From Megasphaera sp. (GTDB lineage: Bacteria; Bacillota; Negativicutes; Veillonellales; Megasphaeraceae): DNA of 54,421 nucleotides. Positions 24,656-31,987 of this stretch are shown in pieces. The stretch covers positions 1-54,421 of the forward strand of contig JALCDF010000004.1 of NCBI GenBank assembly GCA_022641375.1. Reading direction: 5' to 3'. Under the pieces are notes generated by a model. It ran no database searches, was not told where the DNA came from, and saw only the letters and a program-made list of their open reading frames with translations. Position 1 is the first letter of the stretch. Each line of letters begins with the position of its first letter. The position numbers and the translations under genes were made by a program.

Positions 24656-25246
24656 ATGAAATTACTTTGTGTTGGGGACAGTTTGACGTATGGCTATGAT
24701 GTTCCTGTTGATGAATCCTGGATTGGGCGCATCAGCAGGCAGACGGATATTCACATCCATAATGGGGGCATCTGCGGCGATACGACGGAAGGTATGCTGT
24801 ACCGGCTGCAACATTTTCCCTATGATTCATATGATGCCTTTTTCCTGATGGGGGGAACAAATGATATCCTTCTCGATATATCGCTGGCCAGGATAGAACA
24901 AAATATGGCAGCCATGATGGATATGCTGATTCGTTTCAAGCGGCCGGTGATTATCGGATTACCGCTGCTGACCCGGCCGGAAAGTGCGTCCTATGGCTGG
25001 CAGGTCGCTGCGGACGTAGAAAAACATAATCAGTCTATAACCAAATTTCGTCAGTGGTTGAAAAAAGAAGCTGGCGTACGGAAATACAGTGTCGTTGATT
25101 TTTATCAGGCGATTCAACATGGCGAAAAAGACCGGGGATTCTCGCTTTATGCGGATGGTGTCCATCCGACGGCTGCCGGATATGGCGTTATTGCTGACGC
25201 TGTCCTTCCGGTGGTGAAGAAAATCATTGCCGCCATAGGTGTATAG
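24656..25246 (+). CDS. SGNH/GDSL-type hydrolase
   Basis: A 196-aa cytoplasmic esterase or lipase-like protein (no signal peptide). The catalytic Ser is in VGDSLTYG (Ser9), block II Gly is in NGGICGDTT, block III is GGTNDIL, and the Asp-His pair is in DGVHPT near residue 173. The substrate is unknown; relatives act as acyl-CoA thioesterase/lysophospholipase or carbohydrate esterases. The start at ATG 24656 follows GGTGGGGG; an upstream TTG-like opening is not favoured. It is 106 bp after the transporter and 40 bp before the next gene, so it may be on the same transcript. Confidence 0.88.
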   Translation: MKLLCVGDSLTYGYDVPVDESWIGRISRQTDIHIHNGGICGDTTEGMLYRLQHFPYDSYDAFFLMGGTNDILLDISLARIEQNMAAMMDMLIRFKRPVIIGLPLLTRPESASYGWQVAADVEKHNQSITKFRQWLKKEAGVRKYSVVDFYQAIQHGEKDRGFSLYADGVHPTAAGYGVIADAVLPVVKKIIAAIGV

Positions 25247-25286
25247 GCGGAGCAGCGAATTGGTGATTATAAAAGGAGAATGAATC

Positions 25287-26090
25287 ATGGCGTATACGGA
25301 TATGTTTTCTCTGCAAGGTAAAGTAGCCTTAGTGACCGGCGGTTCTTATGGCATCGGCTTCACGATTGCCGCAGCCTATGCTAAAGCCGGGGCAGCGATT
25401 GCGTTTAATTGCCGCAGTCAGGCTCATTTGGAAGAAGCACTGGCGGTGTACCGGCAACAGGGAATCGATGCGCATGGATACATCTGTGATGTGACCGATG
25501 AAACAGCTGTCAGAGCCATGGTGGCAGATATAACCGCAACACTGGGCTCGGTGGATATACTGGTCAATAATGCCGGCATTATCAAGCGGATCCCGATGTG
25601 TGACATGGAAGCGGATGCGTTCCGGCAGGTTGTCGATATTGATTTGGTGGCACCATTTATCGTATCAAAGGCAGTTATTCCGGCAATGATCAAAAAAGGC
25701 CACGGCAAAATCATCAATATCTGCTCCATGATGAGTGAAGTGGGGCGTGAAACGGTATCGGCCTATGCGGCGGCCAAGGGGGGGGTGAAGATGCTGACCC
25801 GGAATATTTGCTCGGAATACGGCAGTGCCAATATTCAATGTAATGGCATCGGACCGGGATATATCGCGACGCCGCAGACAGCCCCGTTGCGGCAGCGTCA
25901 GCCGGATGGTTCGCGCCATCTCTTTGATCGGTTTATCATATCCAAGACGCCGGCCGGCCGTTGGGGTGAAACACAGGATTTGGAAGGACCGGCTGTTTTT
26001 CTGGCATCCGCTGCTTCTGATTTTGTAAACGGCCAGATACTTTATGTGGACGGCGGCATCCTGGCGTATTTGGGAAAACAGCCGGAATAG
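25287..26090 (+). CDS. Short-chain dehydrogenase, gluconate 5-dehydrogenase-like
   Basis: NAD(P)-dependent oxidoreductase, 267 aa. The cofactor loop TGGSYGIG is at 17-24, NNAG is near 94, the catalytic Ser is in NICSMMSEVGRETV and the Tyr-Lys pair is in SAYAAAKGG. Long runs (ICSMMSEVGRETVSAYAAAK, ASDFVNGQILYVDGG) are close to E. coli IdnO, 5-keto-D-gluconate reductase, so a gluconate/5-ketogluconate or similar sugar-acid substrate is the best guess. No other sugar-acid genes are nearby. The ribosome site is AAAGGAG. Confidence 0.87.
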   Translation: MAYTDMFSLQGKVALVTGGSYGIGFTIAAAYAKAGAAIAFNCRSQAHLEEALAVYRQQGIDAHGYICDVTDETAVRAMVADITATLGSVDILVNNAGIIKRIPMCDMEADAFRQVVDIDLVAPFIVSKAVIPAMIKKGHGKIINICSMMSEVGRETVSAYAAAKGGVKMLTRNICSEYGSANIQCNGIGPGYIATPQTAPLRQRQPDGSRHLFDRFIISKTPAGRWGETQDLEGPAVFLASAASDFVNGQILYVDGGILAYLGKQPE

Positions 26091-26104
26091 GATCAGGTGA
26101 CAAT

Positions 26105-26722
26105 ATGACGGAAAGTATATATGGTGCATATGCAGAAACGTTGCAACAGGTGATGAATCGGCTGGTGGATTCCATCAAAGCGTATAATACGTCGCGTAAA
26201 GAAAAAAACGGCGAAGGTGCATATGAACATTTAATTTATCGAATAAAATCCAATGACAGCATGATGGAAAAGTGTACCCGGAAAGGGCTGCCGCAAACAG
26301 CTCATTCAGCTCTTTGGGATATTCATGATGCCATCGGTTTGCGCATCGTGTGCTGTTTCCTCGATGATATTTATGTCAATATCGACAATATCAAAGCGAT
26401 TCCGGGATGCCGGGTCGTAGAGGAAAAGGACTATATTAAAAATGTCAAACCGAATGGCTATCGCAGCTATCATATGATTATCGAGCTGGAGGTCCCGTAT
26501 GAAGATGCGAACGGGGATACTCCGGGTCATTATTTTGCGGAAATCCAGCTTCGAACCATTGCGATGGATTCATGGGCAAGTTTGGAACATCAGATGAAAT
26601 ACAAACATAATATCAAGAATCCGGAGCTGATTGTGCGGGAGCTGAAGCGTTGTGCTGATGAATTGGCCTCTTGTGACGTATCCATGCAGACAATCCGCAA
26701 TCTTATCCATACCGATCAATAG
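26105..26722 (+). CDS. Small alarmone synthetase (RelA/SpoT synthetase domain)
   Basis: Transfers pyrophosphate from ATP to GDP or GTP to make (p)ppGpp. It is 205 aa with only a synthetase domain, as in the YjbM/RelQ family: no HD hydrolase, TGS or ACT domain. Motifs seen are YRIKSNDSMMEKC (near residue 40), DIHDAIGLRIVCCFLDDIY, KDYIKNVKPNGYRSYH and EIQLRTIAMDSWASLEHQMKYK. The start at ATG 26105 follows CAGGTGA. It lies 14 bp after the SDR gene and 14 bp before a response regulator, an unusual setting for this family. A hydrolase must exist elsewhere. Confidence 0.93.
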   Translation: MTESIYGAYAETLQQVMNRLVDSIKAYNTSRKEKNGEGAYEHLIYRIKSNDSMMEKCTRKGLPQTAHSALWDIHDAIGLRIVCCFLDDIYVNIDNIKAIPGCRVVEEKDYIKNVKPNGYRSYHMIIELEVPYEDANGDTPGHYFAEIQLRTIAMDSWASLEHQMKYKHNIKNPELIVRELKRCADELASCDVSMQTIRNLIHTDQ

Positions 26723-26736
26723 AAAGGAACAAGGGA

Positions 26737-27426
26737 ATGATAAAAATATTGCTTGCAGAAGATGAACGGGATATGTCGGCCGCCCTGGTGGCGGTTTTAC
26801 AGCATTCCGGCTATCATGTCGATCCCGTATATGACGGAGCGGCAGCGCTTCAAAAGGGGACAGACAATACCTATGATTGCATGGTATTCGATATCATGAT
26901 GCCCAAGATGGATGGACTGGAAGTCGTCAAACATCTCCGTGACAGCGGCGATGTGACGCCGGTCATCATGCTGACCGCTAAAGCGGAAGTCGATGACCGG
27001 ATTACCGGTCTGGATGCCGGGGCAGATGATTATTTGACCAAACCGTTTGCGATGGGGGAACTGTTGGCCCGTATCCGTTCTATGACACGGCGCAACAATA
27101 CCTTTACGCCGTCCAAGCTGTCGGCAGGACACGTAGAACTCGATGTGGAAGAACAATCCTTATCCTGTAAGAATTCCATCCGTCTGGCGAATAAAGAAAC
27201 GAAACTCATGAAATTCTTTATGCTCAATAGTGGTAAAGCGTTGTCGACCGATGCGATTTTTTCGTATGTCTGGCAGGATGAAGACGATGTGGATAACGGT
27301 ATCGTCTGGATTTACGTTTCGTATTTGCGGGAAAAACTGGAAGCAATCAATGCCGATGTTGAAATTGACGGGGACAAGGGGGAAGATTTTATCCTGGTTA
27401 CTAAAGAAACGGCGGATCCGGTATGA
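26737..27426 (+). CDS. OmpR/PhoB-type response regulator
   Basis: A 229-aa transcription factor. The receiver domain has its phosphoacceptor at Asp52 (MVFDIMMPKMDG), the acidic pair at 8-9 (LLAEDERD), and Lys in DYLTKPF near 102. The winged-helix DNA-binding domain covers about 128-225. Its final wing is IDGDKGEDFILVTKET rather than the usual RGVGYR, a departure that may alter minor-groove contact. The ribosome site AAAGGAAC lies 12 bp after the alarmone synthetase. Its stop overlaps the kinase start (ATGA), so the pair is translationally coupled. Confidence 0.95.
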   Translation: MIKILLAEDERDMSAALVAVLQHSGYHVDPVYDGAAALQKGTDNTYDCMVFDIMMPKMDGLEVVKHLRDSGDVTPVIMLTAKAEVDDRITGLDAGADDYLTKPFAMGELLARIRSMTRRNNTFTPSKLSAGHVELDVEEQSLSCKNSIRLANKETKLMKFFMLNSGKALSTDAIFSYVWQDEDDVDNGIVWIYVSYLREKLEAINADVEIDGDKGEDFILVTKETADPV

Positions 27427-28685
27427 ATATCATAAAAAGACTGCGCCGTAAGTTTATTATCCTGGCTACGGCTGCCGTCGTCATCATCGTCGTCGGGGCC
27501 TTAGGCCTCATCAATGCCATCAGCTATGTCCGCATGGAATCACAGTGCATGAACGTATTGTCTTACATCTCCGAAAACGGCGGCAATATACCGACGCACG
27601 CGACACCTCCCAATACTAGCTGGCTCGGTAATGGCAGCTGGTCCGATGACACACCGGAATTTTCCTATCAGATCCGGTATTTCAGTGTACTAGTCAATTC
27701 GGAAGGATATGCAAAACAAATCAATATCAAGAATATCGCCGCTTTTTCCGAACAGGAAGCAATCCAATATGCCCGCACGACCGTTACGGAAGGGAAGCCC
27801 CAGGGATTTTTTAAGAAGAATAAAGCCAGCTATGGTTATATGATTACTAAAAATGACGACGGGACGTATCTTATCGTCATCATGGACTGTACCCGCGATG
27901 TCGCCGCTATTACGGATTTCATGCGCGATTCGGCGTGGTTCGGCCTGATTTGTATCATCTTGTATATCCTGATACTGGCCGCGTTATGTAATATAGCGAT
28001 TAAACCGTTCATTCATAATATGGAAAATCAGAAGCGCTTCATTACGAATGCCGGACACGAGTTGAAGACGCCGATTGCCATCATTTCCGCCAATGCCGAA
28101 ACCATCGAGATGATCAACGGCAAAAGCCAATGGACAGAGAGTATATTGAAACAGGTACGCCGTCTCAATAACCTCATCATGGATTTGATTACCCTGTCGA
28201 AGATGGGAGAACGGACGCAGGCTGATTTAAATATGGTGCAGGTAGATGTTTCCGGGACAGTTCAGGCCGTCGTCGATTCCTTCCAGCCCATGGTCAAGGA
28301 CGAAAGCAAAACATTGACGAGCCAGGTCCAGACGGGAATCCACTGGCTGTCTGATTCTAAATGCCTGTATGAATTAGTGAATATTTTAGTTGATAATGCT
28401 GTAAAATATTGCGATGATGCCGGAACTATCGCGGTAACGCTGAAAGCCGGCAAGAAAAATAAGGGCGCCGTCATTACGGTAGCCAACAACTATGCCGATG
28501 GGAAAAATGTGGATTACAGCCGCTTTTTCGAACGATTTTATCGTGGTGATGAATCGCATAACAGCCAGAAATCCGGGTATGGGATAGGCTTGTCGATGGC
28601 AGAAGAACTGACACAGTTATTGAAGGGAAAAATCTCTGTGAATTTTAAAGACGGCATTATTACCTTCATGATAAAATTGAGTTAA
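27423..28685 (+). CDS. Sensor histidine kinase
   Basis: A 420-aa membrane kinase, cognate to the preceding regulator. One membrane helix is at about 12-34, an extracytoplasmic sensor of about 140 aa follows, and a second helix lies at about 173-196. The HisKA phosphoacceptor is His212 in NAGHELKTPIA. The ATPase domain has an N box (NILVDNAVKY), FFERFYRGD and a G box SGYGIGLSMAEEL. The sensor carries no motif that I recognise, so the stimulus is unknown. No HAMP domain is obvious between helix 2 and HisKA. It is the end of a closely spaced gene group. Confidence 0.94.
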   Translation: MNIIKRLRRKFIILATAAVVIIVVGALGLINAISYVRMESQCMNVLSYISENGGNIPTHATPPNTSWLGNGSWSDDTPEFSYQIRYFSVLVNSEGYAKQINIKNIAAFSEQEAIQYARTTVTEGKPQGFFKKNKASYGYMITKNDDGTYLIVIMDCTRDVAAITDFMRDSAWFGLICIILYILILAALCNIAIKPFIHNMENQKRFITNAGHELKTPIAIISANAETIEMINGKSQWTESILKQVRRLNNLIMDLITLSKMGERTQADLNMVQVDVSGTVQAVVDSFQPMVKDESKTLTSQVQTGIHWLSDSKCLYELVNILVDNAVKYCDDAGTIAVTLKAGKKNKGAVITVANNYADGKNVDYSRFFERFYRGDESHNSQKSGYGIGLSMAEELTQLLKGKISVNFKDGIITFMIKLS

Positions 28686-28726
28686 TTGGCCTGAACATGC
28701 AGAAAATGATTTTGCCGGGGTTTGAA

Positions 28727-28740
28727 CAGCAGATCTGCTG
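28727..28740. promoter_or_regulatory. 14-bp palindrome upstream of the DAHP synthase gene
   Basis: CAGCAGATCTGCTG is a perfect 14-bp palindrome 34 bp before the start codon. It may be an operator or a small RNA hairpin; no known site is recognised. Confidence 0.35.
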
Positions 28741-28773
28741 AAACTATATGAAAAATATAATGGGGGAACGTAA

Positions 28774-29808
28774 ATGGAAATGCAAATGCAGTTTATTCGT
28801 AAGTTGCCTTCACCGCAAGAACTGATGGAAGAATTTCCGATTGATGCGGCGACGAAGGAAATCAAGAGGAAGCATGACGAAGAAATCAAGAATATACTTA
28901 CTGGCAAAGATGACCGCTTTTTACTTATCATCGGGCCCTGCTCAGCAGATAACGAAGATGCTGTCGTCGATTATACGCATCGGCTGGTCAAGGTACAGGA
29001 ACAGGTTGCCGATAAGATCCTGATCATTCCGCGCCTGTATACCATGAAACCCCGTACAATCGGGGTGGGGTACAAGGGGATGCTGCATCAGCCGGATCCG
29101 GAAGGCAAAGAAGATATGCTGGCGGGAATCATCGCTATCCGCGAAATGAATGCCCGTGTAGCCAGGGAAACCGGGTTTACTTGTGCTGAAGAAATCCTCT
29201 ATCCGGAAATCTACCGGTATTTATCGGACATATTATCCTATGCTGCCGTCGGTGCCCGCTCTGTTGAAGATCAGCTGCATCGGATGGTTGCCAGTGGTGC
29301 CGGTATTCCCGTCGGGATGAAGAATCCGACGTCCGGCGATATTTCGGTCATGCTCAACTCTATTGCGGCGGCACAGCATACGCAGGAATTCCTGTTCCGC
29401 GGCTGGGAAGTGCGCACGACCGGCAACCCGTTGACCCATGCCATCTTGCGCGGCTATGTCGACAGCTTTGGTAACAGCCTGCCGAACTATCATTATGAAA
29501 ACCTGCGCAGTCTCGTAGAAGCCTATGGTGAACGGAATTTGGAAAATCCGGCGGTGATTGTGGACTGCAATCATGCCAATTCGGGTAAAAAATATTTGGA
29601 ACAGATCCGGATTTCCAAAGATGTCCTTACGAGTTGCCGGATGTCTTCCGATATCAACACCCTGGTCAAAGGGTTGATGATTGAAAGCTATATTGAAGAC
29701 GGTAATCAAAAAATTAGTGAAGGGACATACGGAAAATCCATTACCGACCCATGCCTGGGTTGGGATAAAACAGAAAAATTAATTTTGGAACTGGCTGACC
29801 AGATATAA
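28774..29808 (+). CDS. 3-deoxy-7-phosphoheptulonate (DAHP) synthase, AroG/AroF class
   Basis: First step of the shikimate pathway: PEP plus erythrose 4-phosphate gives DAHP. It is 344 aa, class I-alpha. LLIIGPCSADNEDAVVDY, IPRLYTMKPRTIGVGYKG (compare KPRTxxGWKG), VGMKNPTSGDISVMLNSI and VDCNHANSGKK are diagnostic. In the family the metal ligands include the Cys in GPCS and the His in DCNH. The start at ATG 28774 follows GGGGGA. No T-box or attenuator is seen, so control may be by feedback only. It stands alone between the two-component system and the convergent tehA. Confidence 0.95.
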   Translation: MEMQMQFIRKLPSPQELMEEFPIDAATKEIKRKHDEEIKNILTGKDDRFLLIIGPCSADNEDAVVDYTHRLVKVQEQVADKILIIPRLYTMKPRTIGVGYKGMLHQPDPEGKEDMLAGIIAIREMNARVARETGFTCAEEILYPEIYRYLSDILSYAAVGARSVEDQLHRMVASGAGIPVGMKNPTSGDISVMLNSIAAAQHTQEFLFRGWEVRTTGNPLTHAILRGYVDSFGNSLPNYHYENLRSLVEAYGERNLENPAVIVDCNHANSGKKYLEQIRISKDVLTSCRMSSDINTLVKGLMIESYIEDGNQKISEGTYGKSITDPCLGWDKTEKLILELADQI

Positions 29809-29850
29809 CAGGGAAGCTTTCCAGAAAAGATAATATCTTACATGGTATAA

Positions 29851-29898
29851 AAAAGAGAACCACGTCCGTTTCGTGATGAAGCGGTGTGGTTCTCTTTT
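29851..29898. terminator. Bidirectional terminator between DAHP synthase and tehA
   Basis: AAAAGAGAACCAC and GTGGTTCTCTTTT form a 13-bp stem, with T-rich ends on both strands and a short inner pairing. Confidence 0.88.
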
Positions 29899-29947
29899 GA
29901 TATAACATGAGTATCAGGGCTGCCGTAAAAGAAGAATATCGAAATGG

Positions 29948-30904
29948 TTATTTGATAAGGAAGCGGCCTCGCAGAATCGTATGGATGGTACCCAGTGCCA
30001 GCAATGCGATGAGTGCTGTTCCAATCCAGAATAAAGGCAGGCCTAATATGCCGATGGAAGTTTCGCCGGTAGCAGCATATAACTTGATACCGATCGTTGC
30101 CATGGAGCCCAGTCCGAAAGAAAAGGCCCATAAGGACACGAAGAACCCTTTTTCTGTAATCCAGGGCAGCAGACGGGACAGGAATATAAAATTCAGCAGG
30201 CCATAGCCAGTCAGCAGCATGACGAGCCAGTCTATATTTCTGCCATTGACAGACAGGTATGCCGCACAACCGACGAAAGGAGGCGCCAGCTGTATGCCCA
30301 TGACAGGGCGCAGCGGTGCTGGTAGTGCCGGCGCATTGCGCAGACGTTGTAAGATAGAAGATTCCAATCCCAGCCAGGAGAAGAGGCCGGCACCGAAGAA
30401 AAGCATGCCCCAGTCCGTCAGTCCGATGGTACCCAGCGCAATCGCACTGGCGTAACTGGCGGCGACAGTCGGTAAATATACGACCGGGGTGGTTGCTTCG
30501 AATGTGTGTGTCCCACGCCATAATCCGGCTGACCGGTAGGCGGCGAACAGCAGGCAGCCGGCGATACCGACGGCAATAAATCCCAGCGCAGCTGAACGGG
30601 AATATGGTAATATTCCCAGTCCCATGAGGATGGTCGTAATAGGGACCAGGCTGATAAAGCAACATTGGATTAAATCCTGTAATTCCGTATAGGCGGCATC
30701 AGAACGCCGCAGCCATTTATATAGATATACGCCGATAAAAAATATCCATGTCAGGCTTCCCAGCAAGATGATGATTTCACCAAACGGAGCCGGCATGCCT
30801 ATACGTACAGCAGCAGTTCGCCAGGCTAGCCCGAGGCTCAACAGCCCCAGACTGATACTGAAATAACTGACAGGAATAGGAAATGGTTTTTGTTGTTGTG
30901 TCAT
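29948..30904 (-). CDS. tehA: TehA/SLAC1-family anion or dicarboxylate transporter
   Basis: A 318-aa membrane protein with about ten helices. PFPIPVSYFSISLGLLSLGLAW at the N-terminus and GIQLAPPFVGCAAYLSVNG in the centre match the E. coli TehA pattern, and the conserved gating Phe of SLAC1-type channels falls in the later helices (WAFSFGLGSM). Known members pass anions or confer tellurite resistance when overexpressed. The start chosen is ATG at 30904, after AAAGGAGA; a longer in-frame opening to 30985 lacks a ribosome site. It is followed by the terminator shared with DAHP synthase. Confidence 0.9.
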   Translation of the reverse strand: MTQQQKPFPIPVSYFSISLGLLSLGLAWRTAAVRIGMPAPFGEIIILLGSLTWIFFIGVYLYKWLRRSDAAYTELQDLIQCCFISLVPITTILMGLGILPYSRSAALGFIAVGIAGCLLFAAYRSAGLWRGTHTFEATTPVVYLPTVAASYASAIALGTIGLTDWGMLFFGAGLFSWLGLESSILQRLRNAPALPAPLRPVMGIQLAPPFVGCAAYLSVNGRNIDWLVMLLTGYGLLNFIFLSRLLPWITEKGFFVSLWAFSFGLGSMATIGIKLYAATGETSIGILGLPLFWIGTALIALLALGTIHTILRGRFLIK

Positions 30905-30987
30905 GGTTGTCTCCTTTATATGATTCCGAGAAAAGAGGATGTCTGCATCATTCATGTTACTGTTATTGTACCACAAATACAACATGA

Positions 30988-31021
30988 GAACCCCCGTGAG
31001 AACGCTGTCTCACGGGGGTTC
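30988..31021 (-). terminator. Perfect hairpin after aqpZ
   Basis: GAACCCCCGTGAGA and TCTCACGGGGGTTC form a 14-bp perfect stem with a 6-nt loop. It lacks a T run on either strand, so it may stabilise or end the aqpZ message with help from other factors. It also lies in the region upstream of tehA. Confidence 0.6.
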
Positions 31022-31041
31022 GTGTTCCATATCAGTTGCAA

Positions 31042-31749
31042 TTATGCATTTTCAGGAGCAGCCATAGACGAATGAAGCCCCTTCCAGACCAGTGCTTCCA
31101 GGATACCACCAACAAGAGGAGCCGCAATAAACAGCCAGACTTGTGAGATTGCTAAATCATTCGTACCCATGAGAACGATAGCCGGGCCCAGGCTGCGGGC
31201 CGGATTGACTGATGTTCCCGTTAAAGGGATACCCATGATATGCACAAAAGTCAATGTTAAACCAATGACAATACCGGCAAGATGACTTGTCTTGTCACTT
31301 GAAGTTACCCCTAAAACCGTTATAACAAAAGCAAACGTCAAAATGACTTCTACAAGAAAAGCGCCGCCGCAGGAAAGACCGACAGAGGATGCTGCTTCAT
31401 AGCCATTTGCTCCCAGACCGGTTTTAGCAATTCCACCAAGGGTACCACAGGCATTGATGATGAATGCTAATACGCCGGCAGCTAATAGCCCACCGATGCA
31501 TTGTGAAACGACATACCCAATAAAATCTTTGACAGACATACGTTTTGCCACTAACATGCCGATGGAAACAGCCGGATTGATATGGCAGCCGCTGATGTCA
31601 CCAATAGCATACGCCATACAAATAATGGATAAACCAAAGGCAAAAGCAATCCCTAAGGTCCCCAGATACTGCCCGGCAATAGCCGCACTTCCACAGCCAA
31701 ACAACGTCAAAACAAATGTACCGATTAATTCAGACGCATACTTATTCAT
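31042..31749 (-). CDS. aqpZ: Aquaporin Z-type water channel
   Basis: A 235-aa major intrinsic protein with six helices. The two NPA boxes are HINPAV (58-60) and VNPARS (near 182), and GTSVNPARSLGP carries the selectivity-filter Arg. The narrow-pore residues and short length favour the water-selective AqpZ class over glycerol facilitators. Composition is more AT-rich than the flanking core genes. The start ATG at 31749 follows GAAAGG. It has its own promoter and a hairpin downstream, so it is monocistronic. Confidence 0.93.
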   Translation of the reverse strand: MNKYASELIGTFVLTLFGCGSAAIAGQYLGTLGIAFAFGLSIICMAYAIGDISGCHINPAVSIGMLVAKRMSVKDFIGYVVSQCIGGLLAAGVLAFIINACGTLGGIAKTGLGANGYEAASSVGLSCGGAFLVEVILTFAFVITVLGVTSSDKTSHLAGIVIGLTLTFVHIMGIPLTGTSVNPARSLGPAIVLMGTNDLAISQVWLFIAAPLVGGILEALVWKGLHSSMAAPENA

Positions 31750-31795
31750 GATAACACGACCTTTCGATATACTTCAATATAATAGTCCTAAAAAA

Positions 31796-31825
31796 AGTAT
31801 AATGCATATTTAAATAATTTGTCAA
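31796..31825 (-). promoter_or_regulatory. Promoter of aqpZ
   Basis: On the minus strand TTGACA (31820-31825) and TATACT (31796-31801) are separated by 18 bp. Confidence 0.8.
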
Positions 31826-31883
31826 TCAATTCAATCAGCATCTTTCGCTAAGTTATCTACATTTTTTGGCTTTATGTGCATAA

Positions 31884-31905
31884 TTTCAGCTCATTCAAGC
31901 TGAAA
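31884..31905. repeat. 8-bp inverted repeat between aqpZ and the restriction-modification gene
   Basis: TTTCAGCT and AGCTGAAA flank a 6-nt loop. There is no T run on either strand. Nothing else is recognised in 31826-31987, which is AT-rich. Confidence 0.4.
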
Positions 31906-31987
31906 ACGGTTAATGCTGCCATGAATCCGGTTATGTAAATCATGAAGAGGGTATAGCTTTGGATGGTGTGGTATTCCATAATGTCTT

